Assembly: GCA_021803575.1 (NCBI GenBank)
Contig: JAJZLH010000012.1
Span: 1-51,438, forward strand
DNA: 51,438 nucleotides
Source of the DNA: Bacillota bacterium
Lineage (GTDB): Bacteria > Bacillota > Sulfobacillia > JAJZYS01 > JAJZLH01
Direction: 5' to 3'
The position numbers and the translations under genes were made by a program. Under the pieces are notes generated by a model, which searched no databases, was not told where the DNA came from, and saw only the letters and a list, made by a program, of their open reading frames with translations. The stretch's first letter is position 1, and every line of letters begins with the position of its first letter. Below are positions 43,061 through 51,378 of the stretch, piece after piece.

Positions 43061-44461
43061 ATGGCCACGCGGCAGGTCCCCAGCGTCGAGGAGTACCAGT
43101 ACGGCTTCCATGACGTCGATGTGTCCGTCTTCCGCTCCGGCAAGGGGCTGAGTGCCGATGTGGTGCGGGCCATCTCGGAGATCAAGCACGAGCCGAAGTG
43201 GATGCTCGACTTCCGGCTGCGCGCCCTGGAGATCTTCCGGAAGAAGTCCATGCCCACCTGGGGCGGCGACCTCAGCCACCTCGACTTCGACTCCATCACC
43301 TACTACGTGAAGCCCACCGAGCGTCAGGGCAAGACCTGGGACGACGTTCCGGAGTCGATCAAGGACACCTTTGAGAAACTGGGCATCCCGCAGGCAGAGC
43401 GCAAGTACCTGGCTGGGGTCAGCGCCCAGTACGAGTCCGAGGTGGTCTACCACAGCCTGAAGCAGGAACTGACCGACCAGGGCATCATCTTCCTGGACAC
43501 CGACAGCGCGCTCAGGGAGCACGAAGACCTCTTCCGCCAGTACTTCGCCACCGTGGTGCCACCGGAGGACAACAAGTTCGCCGCCCTCAACTCGGCGGTC
43601 TGGTCCGGCGGATCATTCATCTACGTGCCGAAGGGCGTGAAGAGCGACATTCCGCTGCAGGCCTACTTCCGTATCAACGTCGAGAACATGGGCCAGTTCG
43701 AGCGCACCCTGATCATCTGTGAAGACGACAGCTTCGCCCACTACGTCGAGGGCTGTACGGCGCCGATCTACTCCACCGACTCGCTGCACGCGGCGGTGGT
43801 CGAGATCATCGTCAAGCAGGGTGCCCGCTTCCGTTACACCACGATCCAGAACTGGTCGAACAACATCTACAACCTGGTCACCAAGCGGGCTGTCGCCCAT
43901 GAGCGGGCCACCATGGAGTGGGTGGACGGCAACATCGGTTCGCGCCTGACCATGAAGTACCCGTCCGTGTACATGGTCGGCGAGGGAGCGAAGGCACATG
44001 TGCTGTCCATCGCCGTGGCCGGCAAGGGCCAGCACCAGGACGCCGGCGCCAAGGTGATGCACCTGGCCCCCAACACCACCTCCACCATCATCTCCAAGTC
44101 GATCTCCAAGGGCGGCGGCAAGACCACCTACCGCGGCCTGGTCCACTTCGCGGAGGGTGCCGAGAACTCCAAGTCCAAGGTCAACTGCGACACCTTGATC
44201 TTTGACGCCGAGTCCACCTCGGAGACGCTTCCCTACAACGAGGTGCTGGACAGCCGGGTGACCATGGAGCATGAGGCCACCGTGTCGAAGGTTTCCGAGG
44301 ATCAGCTGTTCTACCTGATGAGCCGTGGCCTGAGCGAGGAAGAGGCCACCCGCATGATCGTGATGGGCTTCATCGAGCCGTTCACCAAGGAGCTGCCGAT
44401 GGAGTACGCCGTGGAGATGAACCGCCTGATCAAGCTGGAGATGGAAGGGTCGGTCGGCTAA
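43061..44461 (+). CDS. sufB: Fe-S cluster assembly protein SufB
   Basis: The scaffold on which new clusters form. The 466-residue protein has all family stretches: [66 protein letters not shown], and the ending [17 protein letters not shown]. Conserved cysteines include those in EGCTAP and VNCDTL. ATG 43061 follows GAGGAGGG, one base after the sufU stop. Confidence 0.96.
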   Translation: MATRQVPSVEEYQYGFHDVDVSVFRSGKGLSADVVRAISEIKHEPKWMLDFRLRALEIFRKKSMPTWGGDLSHLDFDSITYYVKPTERQGKTWDDVPESIKDTFEKLGIPQAERKYLAGVSAQYESEVVYHSLKQELTDQGIIFLDTDSALREHEDLFRQYFATVVPPEDNKFAALNSAVWSGGSFIYVPKGVKSDIPLQAYFRINVENMGQFERTLIICEDDSFAHYVEGCTAPIYSTDSLHAAVVEIIVKQGARFRYTTIQNWSNNIYNLVTKRAVAHERATMEWVDGNIGSRLTMKYPSVYMVGEGAKAHVLSIAVAGKGQHQDAGAKVMHLAPNTTSTIISKSISKGGGKTTYRGLVHFAEGAENSKSKVNCDTLIFDAESTSETLPYNEVLDSRVTMEHEATVSKVSEDQLFYLMSRGLSEEEATRMIVMGFIEPFTKELPMEYAVEMNRLIKLEMEGSVG

Positions 44462-44779
44462 GTGGCCTACCAGACTCTGTTCCAGGTATCCGAGATACCG
44501 CTCGGCGAGGGCCGGGCCAAACCGGTCGACGACGAGCGCACAGTCGCCGTCTTCCACCTCGCTGACGGCTTCTTTGCCATTGACGACACCTGCTCGCACG
44601 CCCAGGCCTCACTCTCTGAGGGTGAGGTGGTGGAGCACACCGTGATCTGCCCCCGCCACGGCGGCCGCTTTGACCTCATGAGCGGGCGGGCCACCGGCCT
44701 GCCTGCCACCGCCCCGGTGGCCTCCTATCCGGTGCAGGTGGACGGGGAGAGCGTTCTGGTCGACTGGGAGGGTGGCTGA
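44462..44779 (+). CDS. Rieske-type [2Fe-2S] ferredoxin
   Basis: A 105-residue soluble Rieske protein. The cluster ligands are C44 and H46 (DDTCSHAQASLSEG), C63 and H66 (VICPRHGGRFD). It resembles the small ferredoxin components of dioxygenases (NirD-like fold). GTG 44462 follows the sufB stop directly. Its place in the operon after sufB is common; it may accept clusters from SUF or deliver electrons for cluster assembly. Confidence 0.9.
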   Translation: MAYQTLFQVSEIPLGEGRAKPVDDERTVAVFHLADGFFAIDDTCSHAQASLSEGEVVEHTVICPRHGGRFDLMSGRATGLPATAPVASYPVQVDGESVLVDWEGG

Positions 44780-44780
44780 G

Positions 44781-45209
44781 ATGCGCCTGTCGGCAAGGAG
44801 CGAGTATGGCCTGAGGGCTCTGGCAGCCCTGGCCGGCCGGGAGGCGGCGGAGCCGGTGCCGCTTCGCCAGCTGGCCGAGGCGGAGGGGTTGTCTGAGCAG
44901 TTTCTGGAGCAGATTTTTGTCGAGCTCCGGAAGGGCGGATTTGTCACCTCCACCCGCGGCGCGCATGGCGGCTACAGCCTGGCCCGGCCCGCCGACGAGA
45001 TCCTGGTTTTCGATCTCCTGGAGACCCTGGAGGGCGACCTCGCCCCCTATGAGTGCGTGGCGACCGACCAGCCGGAGTGCCAGCAGGTGCCCTTCTGCGT
45101 CACCCGCCAGGTCTGGGTCAAACTCAGGGAGTCGATGCAACAGGCGATCGGAACGATGACCCTGGCCGAGATGGCGGGGGCGCCCTCCCGGCAGACGGTG
45201 GGCCACTAG
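44781..45209 (+). CDS. Rrf2/IscR-family transcriptional regulator
   Basis: A 142-residue winged-helix regulator, probably an Fe-S sensor. MRLSARSEYGLRALAALA is the usual start, the helix-turn-helix is in LRQLAEAEGLSEQFLEQI and the wing is RGAHGGYSLARPADEI. Three cysteines C92, C100 and C106 lie in ECVATDQPECQQVPFC, the place where IscR binds its [2Fe-2S] cluster; spacing is C-x7-C-x5-C rather than IscR's C-x5-C-x5-C, as in several Gram-positive members. ATG 44781 follows GGGAGGGTGG. As the last suf gene it is likely to give feedback on the operon; binding sites were not identified. Confidence 0.9.
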   Translation: MRLSARSEYGLRALAALAGREAAEPVPLRQLAEAEGLSEQFLEQIFVELRKGGFVTSTRGAHGGYSLARPADEILVFDLLETLEGDLAPYECVATDQPECQQVPFCVTRQVWVKLRESMQQAIGTMTLAEMAGAPSRQTVGH

Positions 45210-45240
45210 CCGGAACGGCGAGGTTGGGGAGGGCAGGCCC

Positions 45241-45765
45241 TTGCTGATCGGTGACCTGGTGACGTTGCGCGAGGTGGCGTGGGGAGATCTGGCTGCCCGC
45301 CAGGAGTGGTTCCGCGACCCTGAGGTCACCCGCTACCTGGGCTGGCTGGATGGGGTGCCGGTGCCCTACCTGCAAGACGACAGCCCCGGGTCTCTGGAGT
45401 GGACGGTGGCGCTTCGAGACTCCCAGGAGCCGGTCGGCATCGCCCAGCTGGGGAAGCTGGACACTGTGGCGGCACAGGCCTCGCTTGGCCTGGTGATCGG
45501 GCGGAAGGAGCTGTGGGGGAAGGGACTGGGCGCCGACGTGATCCGGCTGGTGCTCGCCTACGCCTTTCAGGTGGCCGCCCTGAACCGGGTCTGGCTGACC
45601 GTCGAGAGTCGGCACCTCAAGGCGGTCCGGCTCTACGAGCGCGAGGGCTTTTTGGCAGAGGGCGTCCTCCGCCAGGCCCGCCAGACCCAGGACGGTCTGC
45701 AGGACGTGACGGTGATGGGCATCCTGCGCCCGGAGTGGGAGAGTCGCCACAGCCATGGCGGCTGA
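45241..45765 (+). CDS. GNAT-family N-acetyltransferase (RimJ/RimL-like)
   Basis: A 174-residue acetyltransferase. The N-terminal VTLREVAWGDLAARQEWF and the acetyl-CoA motif ELWGKGLGADVIRLVLAYAF followed by NRVWLTVESRHLKAVRLYER identify the RimJ/RimL-like subgroup, which acetylates ribosomal proteins, antibiotics or polyamines. The substrate here is unknown. TTG 45241 follows GGGGAGGGC. The next gene overlaps its end by 11 bases. Confidence 0.84.
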   Translation: MLIGDLVTLREVAWGDLAARQEWFRDPEVTRYLGWLDGVPVPYLQDDSPGSLEWTVALRDSQEPVGIAQLGKLDTVAAQASLGLVIGRKELWGKGLGADVIRLVLAYAFQVAALNRVWLTVESRHLKAVRLYEREGFLAEGVLRQARQTQDGLQDVTVMGILRPEWESRHSHGG

Positions 45766-46972
45766 GAGTCCCAGCGCCCGCTCCTGGCTCCTGCTCCGAG
45801 ATCTTGCGAAACTGGGTCCCCGCCGCTCTGGTACCGAGGGCGGCGCCCAGGCGCTGGCCTGGCTCGACCAGACGCTCGGCCAGGAGGGCCTGGCGGTGCG
45901 TCGGGAGGCCTTTCTGGCGCCCAGCCGCACGCTGTACTGGGGACCGGTGGTGAGCGCCCTGCCGCTGGTGGTGCTGGCCGTAGCACAGCTCCGCTTCCCG
46001 CACCTGATCGGCGCCCTCGCCCCCTTCCTGATGTGGCTGTTGCTGGTGCCTCTGGTCGGAGAGCTTCTGGCTCTGCCCATCAACCTGGACCTGATCCTGC
46101 CCCGCCGCATCACCTACAACCTGGATGCCCCCGTAACGGGCGAGGGCGAGGGTGAGATCGTGCTGGTCGCCCACCACGACACGCAGTGGTCGAGCTGGCT
46201 GTTCCACCCCAGGCTCGGCCTCCGCCTGCGCTGGTACTTCCTGCTCGCCTACCTCGGCCTGTTTGGTGTGCCGGTCCTGTCCAGCGTGGTCGCCTTCAAC
46301 CCCCGCCCCCTGCCCATGGCGCTGCTCACCGCCTGCACAGTCCTCCTGGCCGCCATCAGCGCCTCCCTGGCGGTGGCCGCGCTTACCGGCCAGGACGTGG
46401 TCGGGGCCAATGACAACGGCTCTGGGGTGGCGTGCGCCATCGCCCTGGCCGGGCGGGCCAGGGCGGCCGTGGAGAGCGGTGAGTGGCCGCGGGACGGCGC
46501 CCGGCTGCGCCTCCTGCTCACCGGCGGCGAGGAGGTGGGGGCGCGCGGCATGCTGCACTGGCTGAAGAGCCAGCGCCCAGAGCCGGCCAGCGTCGTGTTC
46601 GTGAACCTCGACAACGTGGCAGGAGGCGGCCTTCGCTACTTGCGAAGCGAGGGCATGGCCCTGCCGCTCCGCTACTCGCCCGCCCTCATCCGGCTGGCCG
46701 AGCGGCTGGCGGAGGAGAGCCCCGCCGACCTGTCGGTCGGGCGCACCCTGCTCCTGCCCACCGACATGATGTGGACAAGCGCCCAGGGCTATGCCGCCAT
46801 CACCTTCATCGGCCAGGGCCCGGACGGCGCCATTCCCAACTACCACTGGCCGACCGACACCGCCGAGAACATCTCGCCACCGCACCTGGGCGAGGTCGAG
46901 GACACGCTGTTTCGGTATCTCGCGGCCTTGTGGCGGGAAGCCGCCGCCAGCAAGGAGAATGCCTCCGCCTAG
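45755..46972 (+). CDS. membrane-bound M28-family peptidase-like protein
   Basis: A 405-residue protein with the zinc ligand pattern of M28 peptidases: H140 and D142 (VAHHDTQ), D220 (GANDNGSG), E259-E260 (TGGEEVGARG), D286 (VNLDNVAG) and H364 (NYHWPTDT). Four hydrophobic helices (about 64-80, 86-108, 160-181 and 187-211) precede and split the domain, so the active site would sit next to the membrane. Start ATG 45755 overlaps the acetyltransferase gene. Substrate and side of the membrane are unknown. hisS lies downstream under its own promoter. Confidence 0.84.
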   Translation: MAAESPSARSWLLLRDLAKLGPRRSGTEGGAQALAWLDQTLGQEGLAVRREAFLAPSRTLYWGPVVSALPLVVLAVAQLRFPHLIGALAPFLMWLLLVPLVGELLALPINLDLILPRRITYNLDAPVTGEGEGEIVLVAHHDTQWSSWLFHPRLGLRLRWYFLLAYLGLFGVPVLSSVVAFNPRPLPMALLTACTVLLAAISASLAVAALTGQDVVGANDNGSGVACAIALAGRARAAVESGEWPRDGARLRLLLTGGEEVGARGMLHWLKSQRPEPASVVFVNLDNVAGGGLRYLRSEGMALPLRYSPALIRLAERLAEESPADLSVGRTLLLPTDMMWTSAQGYAAITFIGQGPDGAIPNYHWPTDTAENISPPHLGEVEDTLFRYLAALWREAAASKENASA

Positions 46973-46984
46973 GCGAGCGGCGCT

Positions 46985-47013
46985 TTGACAGGCCATCAGG
47001 CCGCCTCTAGAAT
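46985..47013 (+). promoter_or_regulatory. near-consensus promoter of hisS-aspS
   Basis: TTGACA (46985-46990), a 17-base spacer and TAGAAT (47008-47013). The start near 47020 leaves a short leader with GAGGAG (47030-47036) and no room for a T-box. Confidence 0.85.
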
Positions 47014-47040
47014 GAGCGGATCGAGCCGGTGAGGAGCGTG

Positions 47041-48291
47041 TTGGGCGTGGTGCAGCGGCCCCGCGGTACCGCCGATGTGCTGCCCCCTGAGAGCCAGCGC
47101 TGGCAATGGCTGGAGTCCTTGGCGCGCCAGGTCTGTGAGCGGGCCGGCTTCGGCGAGGTGCGCACGCCGACCTTCGAGGCGACCGAACTGTTCAGCCGCA
47201 CCAGCGGCGAGTCTTCGGACGTCGTGCAGAAGGAGATGTATACCTTCACCGATCAGGGCGGACGCTCCCTGACGCTGCGCCCGGAGTCCACCGCCTCGGT
47301 GGTGCGGGCCTACCACGAGGCCTCGTTGAGCGGGGTGCACAAGCTCTTCTGCATCCAGTCCCACTTCCGCTACGAGCGCCCGCAAAGGGGGCGGCTGCGC
47401 GAGCACCACCAGCTGGACTGCGAGATCCTGGGCACTGATCTGCCGCTGGCAGACGCTGAGCTGATCGGCGTGGCCTGGAGCTTCCTGTCGGAGGCCGGGG
47501 TGGAGGACCTCACCGTGTCGCTCAACTCGATCGGCGACCTGACCTGCCGCCCCGGCTACCGGCGTGCCCTCCAGGAGTACTACCGGCCGCACCGGGAGGA
47601 ACTGTGCCCGGACTGTCAGCGCCGCCTGGAGATCAACCCGCTGCGCCTGCTCGACTGCAAGCGGGAGGGCTGCCAGGCGCTCAAGGCCGGTGCCCCGAAG
47701 AGCCGGGACCACCTCTGTCCGGCCTGCCAGGAACACCTCGGCCAGCTGTGCCTCCTGCTCGACCAGGTCGGCATCCGCTACCGCTTCGACGACCTCTTGG
47801 TGCGCGGCCTCGACTATTACACCCGCACCGTGTTCGCGGTCAGCCACGGCGCCCTGGGCGCCCAGTCCGACCTCTGCGGCGGCGGCCGCTACGACCAGCT
47901 CTCGGAGGCGATCGGCGCCAGCCCCCTGGCCGGCGTCGGCTTCGGACTGGGCCTGGAGCGGCTCTTGATCACCCTGGGTGACGGCGGGGCCCCGCCGCCG
48001 CCGCGCCTCTACCTGGCGGTGACCGAGGCCGCCCTGGAGGGACCGGCCCTGGCGATGGCGATCGAGCTGCGCCGGAGCGGGCTCAGCGTCGAGATGGAGC
48101 TTCTCCACCGCTCACTCAAGGCGCAGTTCCGCCGGGCGGACAAAGAGGGGTTTGACCACGTGGCCGTGTTTGGCGAGGAGGAGCGGCGTTCGGGCCTGCT
48201 CACGGTGCGCAGCCTCAGGGACGGCACAGAGGGGCGCTACCCGGCCCACGAACTGGCCGAGCGCCTGGCCGGGCGGAGGTCGGGCCTGTGA
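47041..48291 (+). CDS. hisS: histidyl-tRNA synthetase
   Basis: A class II synthetase of about 416 residues. QRPRGTADVLPPES at the N-terminus, motif 2 HFRYERPQRGRLREHHQL, the HisA motif LVRGLDYYTRTVFAV, motif 3 GVGFGLGLERLL and the C-terminal anticodon-binding domain. Cysteines in ELCPDCQRRL, LLDCK and HLCPACQ form a small insert common in bacterial HisRS. The start is TTG 47041 or GTG 47047, both just after GAGGAG; GTG 47029 lies before that site. The end overlaps the aspS start (GTGA). Confidence 0.95.
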   Translation: MGVVQRPRGTADVLPPESQRWQWLESLARQVCERAGFGEVRTPTFEATELFSRTSGESSDVVQKEMYTFTDQGGRSLTLRPESTASVVRAYHEASLSGVHKLFCIQSHFRYERPQRGRLREHHQLDCEILGTDLPLADAELIGVAWSFLSEAGVEDLTVSLNSIGDLTCRPGYRRALQEYYRPHREELCPDCQRRLEINPLRLLDCKREGCQALKAGAPKSRDHLCPACQEHLGQLCLLLDQVGIRYRFDDLLVRGLDYYTRTVFAVSHGALGAQSDLCGGGRYDQLSEAIGASPLAGVGFGLGLERLLITLGDGGAPPPPRLYLAVTEAALEGPALAMAIELRRSGLSVEMELLHRSLKAQFRRADKEGFDHVAVFGEEERRSGLLTVRSLRDGTEGRYPAHELAERLAGRRSGL

Positions 48292-50048
48292 GCGTGGACT
48301 GGCGCCAGCGGTGTGCCACCGCCGAACTGGCCGGCATGCGCCCCGGCGCCGAGGTGCTGGTTGCCGGCTGGGTGCACCGCCATCGCCACCATGGCGGACT
48401 GGTCTTCTTCGATCTGAGAGACCGCAGCGGCCTGGTGCAGGTGGTGGTCCACCCTGAGAACCCCCACTTCGCCCTGGCGGCCGCATTGCACCCGGAGTGG
48501 GTGGTCCAGGTCCGAGGCGAGCTGCACCAGCGCGACCAGGCCAGGGTGAACCCCAAGATCGCCACCGGGCAGGTGGAGATCGTGCCAAGTGAGCTCACGG
48601 TGCTGGCGGAGGCGGCCCCGCTGCCGATCTCGCCGGCCGATGAGGGCGAGGTGGAGGAGAGCCTGCGCCTTCGCCACCGCTACCTGGACCTGCGCCGGCC
48701 GCAGATGCAGCGGAACCTGGAACTCCGCCACCAGGCGCTGCAGGTGGCGCGCCGTCACCTGGCCGAGCAGGGCTTCTGGGAGGTGCAGACCCCCAGCCTC
48801 AGCCGGTCCACGCCGGAGGGGGCGCGCGACTTCCTGGTGCCGAGCCGGCTGGCCAAGGGCCGCTTCTACGCCCTGCCCCAGTCGCCGCAACTCTACAAGC
48901 AGCTCCTGATGGTGGCTGGCGTTGAGCGCTACTTCCAGGTGGTGCACTGCTTCCGGGACGAGGACCTGCGCGCCGACCGCCAGCTGGAGTTCGTGCAGAT
49001 CGACATTGAGCAAAGCTTCGTCGACCGCGACGACATCATCCGCCTGGGCGAGAGCCTGGCCCTGACCCTGGCCCGGGAGGTGGCGGGCTGGCAGCTGGAG
49101 GAGCCCATCCCCCGCCTCACCTACCGTGAGGCGATGGAGGCCTACGGCACCGACCACCCGGACCTGCGCTTCGGCATGCCGATCATGAACCTCACGCCAG
49201 AGGCCCTGGCGGGGACAGTGCCTTTCTTGGCCGAGGCTGCCCGCCAGGGCGAGCGGGTGGCGGCCCTGGCCTCGCCCAGGCCGCTCAGCCGGAAAGAGAT
49301 CGATGCCCTCTCGCTGGCGGCGGGAGTCGACCTCGGTAGCCTGAGCCTGGCCGAGGGCAAGGCGGGCGGCTCACTCGGCCGTTTCTTCGACGGTCCCTTG
49401 GCCCAGAGCTGGGGAGCAGGGGAGGGTGTGCTCTTGGTCGCCCACGGCCCAGGCGACGTCTTCCTGGAGAAGATGGGTGCCCTCCGCCTCCGCCTCGGCC
49501 GTGAGGCGGGCCTCATTCCGAGCGGAGCGCACCAGTTCGTCTGGATCACCGACTTCCCGCTCCTGGAGTGGAACGGCGAGGACAGCCGCTGGCAGGCTGT
49601 CCACCATCCGTTCACCGCACCTTTGGACGAGGACTTGGAGCGCATCGAAGAGAGCCCGGGAGACGTGCGGTCCAAGCAGTACGATCTGGTCCTGGACGGG
49701 TTCGAGGTGGCAGGCGGGTCGATCCGCATCCACCAACGCCCGCTGCAGGAGCGCATCTTCGCCCAGATTGGGCTCAGCAAAGAGGAGGCCCAGGAGAAGT
49801 TCCAGTTCCTGCTCGAGGCCTTCCGCTACGGCGCGCCGCCACACGGCGGCATCGCCTTCGGCTTCGACCGGCTGGTCATGCTGATGGCGGGCATGACCAC
49901 GATCCGCGAGGTGATCGCCTTCCCGCTGCTCTCCAGCGGAGCCGACCCTCTGACCGGAGCCCCCAGTCAGGTGACGGCGGCCCAGTTGGCCGAACTCGGC
50001 CTCGTGGTCGAGCTGGCAGATCCCCTGCCGCGGCCGCCTGTGTCTTGA
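48288..50048 (+). CDS. aspS: aspartyl-tRNA synthetase, probably non-discriminating
   Basis: A class II synthetase of 586 residues with the OB-fold anticodon domain (AGWVHRHRHHGGLVFFDLRD), motif 2 (HCFRDEDLRADRQLEF) and motif 3 (HGGIAFGFDRLVML) and the bacterial GAD insert. H35 before GG replaces the Leu of Asp-specific enzymes; a His at this position is linked with enzymes that also charge tRNA-Asn with Asp, which then needs GatCAB. Start GTG 48288 overlaps the hisS stop. GatCAB is not in the window, so the dual specificity is inference. Confidence 0.94.
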   Translation: MSVDWRQRCATAELAGMRPGAEVLVAGWVHRHRHHGGLVFFDLRDRSGLVQVVVHPENPHFALAAALHPEWVVQVRGELHQRDQARVNPKIATGQVEIVPSELTVLAEAAPLPISPADEGEVEESLRLRHRYLDLRRPQMQRNLELRHQALQVARRHLAEQGFWEVQTPSLSRSTPEGARDFLVPSRLAKGRFYALPQSPQLYKQLLMVAGVERYFQVVHCFRDEDLRADRQLEFVQIDIEQSFVDRDDIIRLGESLALTLAREVAGWQLEEPIPRLTYREAMEAYGTDHPDLRFGMPIMNLTPEALAGTVPFLAEAARQGERVAALASPRPLSRKEIDALSLAAGVDLGSLSLAEGKAGGSLGRFFDGPLAQSWGAGEGVLLVAHGPGDVFLEKMGALRLRLGREAGLIPSGAHQFVWITDFPLLEWNGEDSRWQAVHHPFTAPLDEDLERIEESPGDVRSKQYDLVLDGFEVAGGSIRIHQRPLQERIFAQIGLSKEEAQEKFQFLLEAFRYGAPPHGGIAFGFDRLVMLMAGMTTIREVIAFPLLSSGADPLTGAPSQVTAAQLAELGLVVELADPLPRPPVS

Positions 50049-50073
50049 GACGTGACCCTGGGCGGTGTAGAAT
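50045..50073 (+). promoter_or_regulatory. promoter of the 6S RNA candidate
   Basis: TTGAGA (50045-50050), a 17-base spacer and TAGAAT (50068-50073), overlapping the last codons of aspS. Confidence 0.75.
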
Positions 50074-50084
50074 CACAGGCGAGA

Positions 50085-50263
50085 AGAGAGCCCTGCCGTG
50101 TGCGTGTCTCCCTAGCGTTCGAGCCCAAATCGACGACATGGGAGCCCGCTTCTCCGGGCGGCGAGAGAAACTATGCGATGCATGGGACTCGGTAACCATC
50201 TGGGAGGGCACCCACCTGCAATTGCAGGTTCTGAACCGGTCGGGACACGGCATGGTGGGGCAA
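50085..50263 (+). ncRNA. ssrS: 6S RNA candidate
   Basis: An RNA of about 175-180 bases with its own promoter and terminator and no reading frame of note. The 5' end GCCCTGCCGTGTGCG matches the 6S 5' consensus (CUGxxGUGUxCG) and pairs with the 3' end ACACGGCATGGTGGGGC: GCCGTGT/ACACGGC plus GCCC/GGGGC. Between them lie a large partly unpaired region and, on its 3' side, the small hairpin ACCTGCAATTGCAGGT, as in the 6S bubble. In Bacillus the 6S gene bsrB also lies downstream of aspS. 6S RNA binds sigma-A RNA polymerase by imitating an open promoter. Ends are estimated from pairing. Confidence 0.72.
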
Positions 50264-50270
50264 CGGAATT

Positions 50271-50296
50271 GGGGGCTCAGCCGTGAGCCCCCTTGT
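50271..50296 (+). terminator. intrinsic terminator of the 6S RNA candidate
   Basis: A 9-bp stem GGGGGCTCA (50271-50279) and TGAGCCCCC (50284-50292), loop GCCG, then TTGT. Confidence 0.8.
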
Positions 50297-50340
50297 CGCG
50301 CGCCGTCCTCGCCACCAGTGGTCCAGGGAGAGGTGGAGTC

Positions 50341-51378
50341 ATGGCCATTGACCTGCGCTCCGACACGGTGACCCGCCCCAGTCCGGTCATGCGCCAGGCG
50401 ATGGCGGTGGCCGAGGTGGGCGACGACGTCTACGGCGAGGATCCGACGGTCAGGCAGCTGGAGCAGCGGGCAGCGGAGCTGGTCGGCCTCGAGGCCGGGC
50501 TGTTCGTCCCGTCCGGAACGATGAGCAACCTGGTCGCCGTGATGACTCACCTCCATCCCGGCGACGAACTCTACGCCGAGGCCGAGGCCCACGTCCTCTA
50601 CTACGAGCAGGGCGGTTGCGCCCGGGTGGCTGGGGCCATGCCGCACCCCATCTTGGGGGTGGCCGGCCGCTTCAGCGGCGACGACCTCCGCCGCCACGTG
50701 CGTCCGGCTGACCTCCACTTTCCGCGCCCCGGCCTGGTGGCGGTGGAGAACACGCACAACCGTTCAGGCGGCGAGGTGTGGACGGTCGAGGAGACAGAGG
50801 ATGTACTGCGGGCAGCCAGGGAGCTGGGGCTGGCCACCCACCTCGACGGCGCCCGCCTGTTCAACGCCGCGGTGGCGCTGGAGGTCCCGGCCCAGGCCCT
50901 GGCCTCCGGCTTCGACTCGGTGTCGATCTGCCTGTCCAAGGGCCTGGGCGCCCCGGTCGGATCGGTGCTGCTGGGCAGCCGCAGCTTCATCGCCCAGGCC
51001 CGGCGCAACCGCAAGGTGGTGGGGGGCGGCATGCGCCAGGCCGGCATCCTGGCGGCCGGTGGCCTGGCCGCCCTCACCGACGGCGTCGGCCGGCTGGCGG
51101 AGGACCATCGGCACGCCGCCCAGCTGGCCGACGGTCTGGACGCCCTGCCTGGCCTGTCGGTAGCCCCGGTGCGCCACCGCACCAACATGGTGATGGTCGA
51201 TGTGACAGCCCCGGCCCCGCTCTGGGTGGAACGGCTGCGGCCGCGGGGCGTCCTGGTCAACGCGGTGGGACCGAACCGGCTGCGCCTGGTGACTCACCTC
51301 GACGTGTCCCAAGCCGACGTGGCGGAGGCGCTGGCCGCCTTCGCCGAGTTGGCCAAGGAGGCGGCCGCGTGGTCCTGA
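50341..51378 (+). CDS. ltaE: low-specificity L-threonine aldolase
   Basis: A PLP enzyme splitting threonine (or allo-threonine) into glycine and acetaldehyde. The 345-residue protein starts MAIDLRSDTVTRPSPVMRQA, with the PLP lysine K200 in SICLSKGLGAPVGS, LDGARLFNAAVAL and GVLVNAVGPNRLRLVTHLDV. ATG 50341 follows AGGGAGAGGTGGAG. It is a second threonine-to-glycine route besides tdh-kbl. The stop overlaps the next gene start by 10 bases. Confidence 0.93.
   Translation: MAIDLRSDTVTRPSPVMRQAMAVAEVGDDVYGEDPTVRQLEQRAAELVGLEAGLFVPSGTMSNLVAVMTHLHPGDELYAEAEAHVLYYEQGGCARVAGAMPHPILGVAGRFSGDDLRRHVRPADLHFPRPGLVAVENTHNRSGGEVWTVEETEDVLRAARELGLATHLDGARLFNAAVALEVPAQALASGFDSVSICLSKGLGAPVGSVLLGSRSFIAQARRNRKVVGGGMRQAGILAAGGLAALTDGVGRLAEDHRHAAQLADGLDALPGLSVAPVRHRTNMVMVDVTAPAPLWVERLRPRGVLVNAVGPNRLRLVTHLDVSQADVAEALAAFAELAKEAAAWS

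Noticed and set aside
47014-47040. A T-box riboswitch before hisS
   Set aside because: The leader is only about 20 bases, too short for a T-box.
50214-50232. The perfect palindrome ACCTGCAATTGCAGGT as a protein operator
   Set aside because: It lies within the 6S RNA candidate and is better explained as its 3'-side hairpin, although this could be revisited.
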